Part shown: in pieces, positions 63,741 through 64,000 of the stretch
How positions within the stretch are numbered: the first letter of the stretch is position 1
Layout of the letters: each line of letters opens with the position of its first letter
Source: Agelaius tricolor
Lineage: Eukaryota > Chordata > Aves > Passeriformes > Icteridae
Assembly: GCA_023055355.1 (NCBI GenBank)
Contig: JALJCS010000001.1
Coordinates: 83,616,881 to 83,680,880 of the forward strand
Reading direction: 5' to 3'
DNA: 64,000 nucleotides
Notes under the pieces: model-generated
Told to the model about the DNA's origin: nothing
Database searches by the model: none
The model's input: only the letters and a program-made list of their open reading frames with translations
Program-made: the position numbers and the translations under genes

Positions 63741-64000
63741 AAGGCAGGAGAGGCTTCATGCTTTCTAATTAGGTGGCAGGAAGATGGCTGTGGTAAAGCG
63801 CCAGTCTCTTAATTTAAATGAATTTAAATTCTTCCTCTCTTCCAAGAGCTGTCTTCGTCTGCATTCTGTTTTCTGGGATCGATCCATGGGGCAGTGGAGT
63901 TTAAACAGCACTTCTTTGCAGCAGTGCAATTTAACTCACAGAAGGTGAGGGACATTACAGGTGTTGTCATACTTAGCCAGACTTTTTCATCCTAGTAAAA

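Noticed and set aside
63488..63812. Three overlapping frames of 61-94 codons with repeated GSC/ELS motifs
   Set aside because: They translate the 19-bp minisatellite in three phases. The repeat length is not a multiple of three, so a repeated protein is not expected.
1..64000. CRISPR arrays, operons, phage or plasmid modules
   Set aside because: No direct-repeat/spacer array, no closely packed same-strand genes and no bacterial-type signals. Composition and repeats are avian.

Overview
The window looks like gene-poor bird DNA, probably from a songbird or a close relative. It is AT-rich with short GC-rich islands. It carries at least seven CR1 (chicken repeat 1) non-LTR retrotransposon pieces, several ending in the CR1 3' octamer-type tail (ATTCTATGATT). 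It also carries several endogenous-retrovirus LTRs of types I know from avian genomes. Two of these LTRs (5334-6721 and 56524-56900) resemble families I associate with passerines. That placement is from memory and was not searched. No bacterial, plasmid, phage, CRISPR or tRNA/rRNA features were seen.

Layout. 1-10.1 kb holds unique AT-rich sequence with one avian ERVL-type LTR (about 2447-3519), a complete solo ERVL LTR with a perfect 5-bp target-site duplication (5334-6721), and an ancient CR1/L3-like fragment (about 8541-8905). 10.15-11.76 kb is an unusually long, decayed CR1 that retains endonuclease-to-RT linker sequence. 12-34 kb is mostly unannotatable sequence with two short CR1 tails (19851-20072 and 25328-25610), a (GGAT)n array, and a second, truncated copy of the first LTR family (about 20880-21213). 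34-38.3 kb contains an A-tailed protein-like reading frame on the minus strand (34309-34569), two juxtaposed LTR ends (35620-35880), a CR1 tail (36195-36723), a decayed minisatellite, and a GC-rich block with a TATA-like box and a good splice donor (candidate promoter and first exon). 38.3-55.9 kb has two reverse-strand CR1 copies and several simple repeats. 55.9-57.3 kb is one CR1 split by a reverse-oriented solo LTR. 59.2-63.8 kb becomes GC-richer, with blocks that look like vertebrate regulatory DNA: a POU octamer, TAAT clusters, a (TG)n tract and a 19-bp GC-rich minisatellite. This suggests a developmental gene or its control region near the right edge.

I could not support any intact protein-coding gene. 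Essentially every moderately long open frame falls in a transposable element, in a low-complexity tract, or looks random. The interest lies in the nested and terminal structure of the retroelements, one unexplained protein-like frame with an A tail, and the candidate promoter and regulatory blocks. I found no evidence of a novel multi-gene system.
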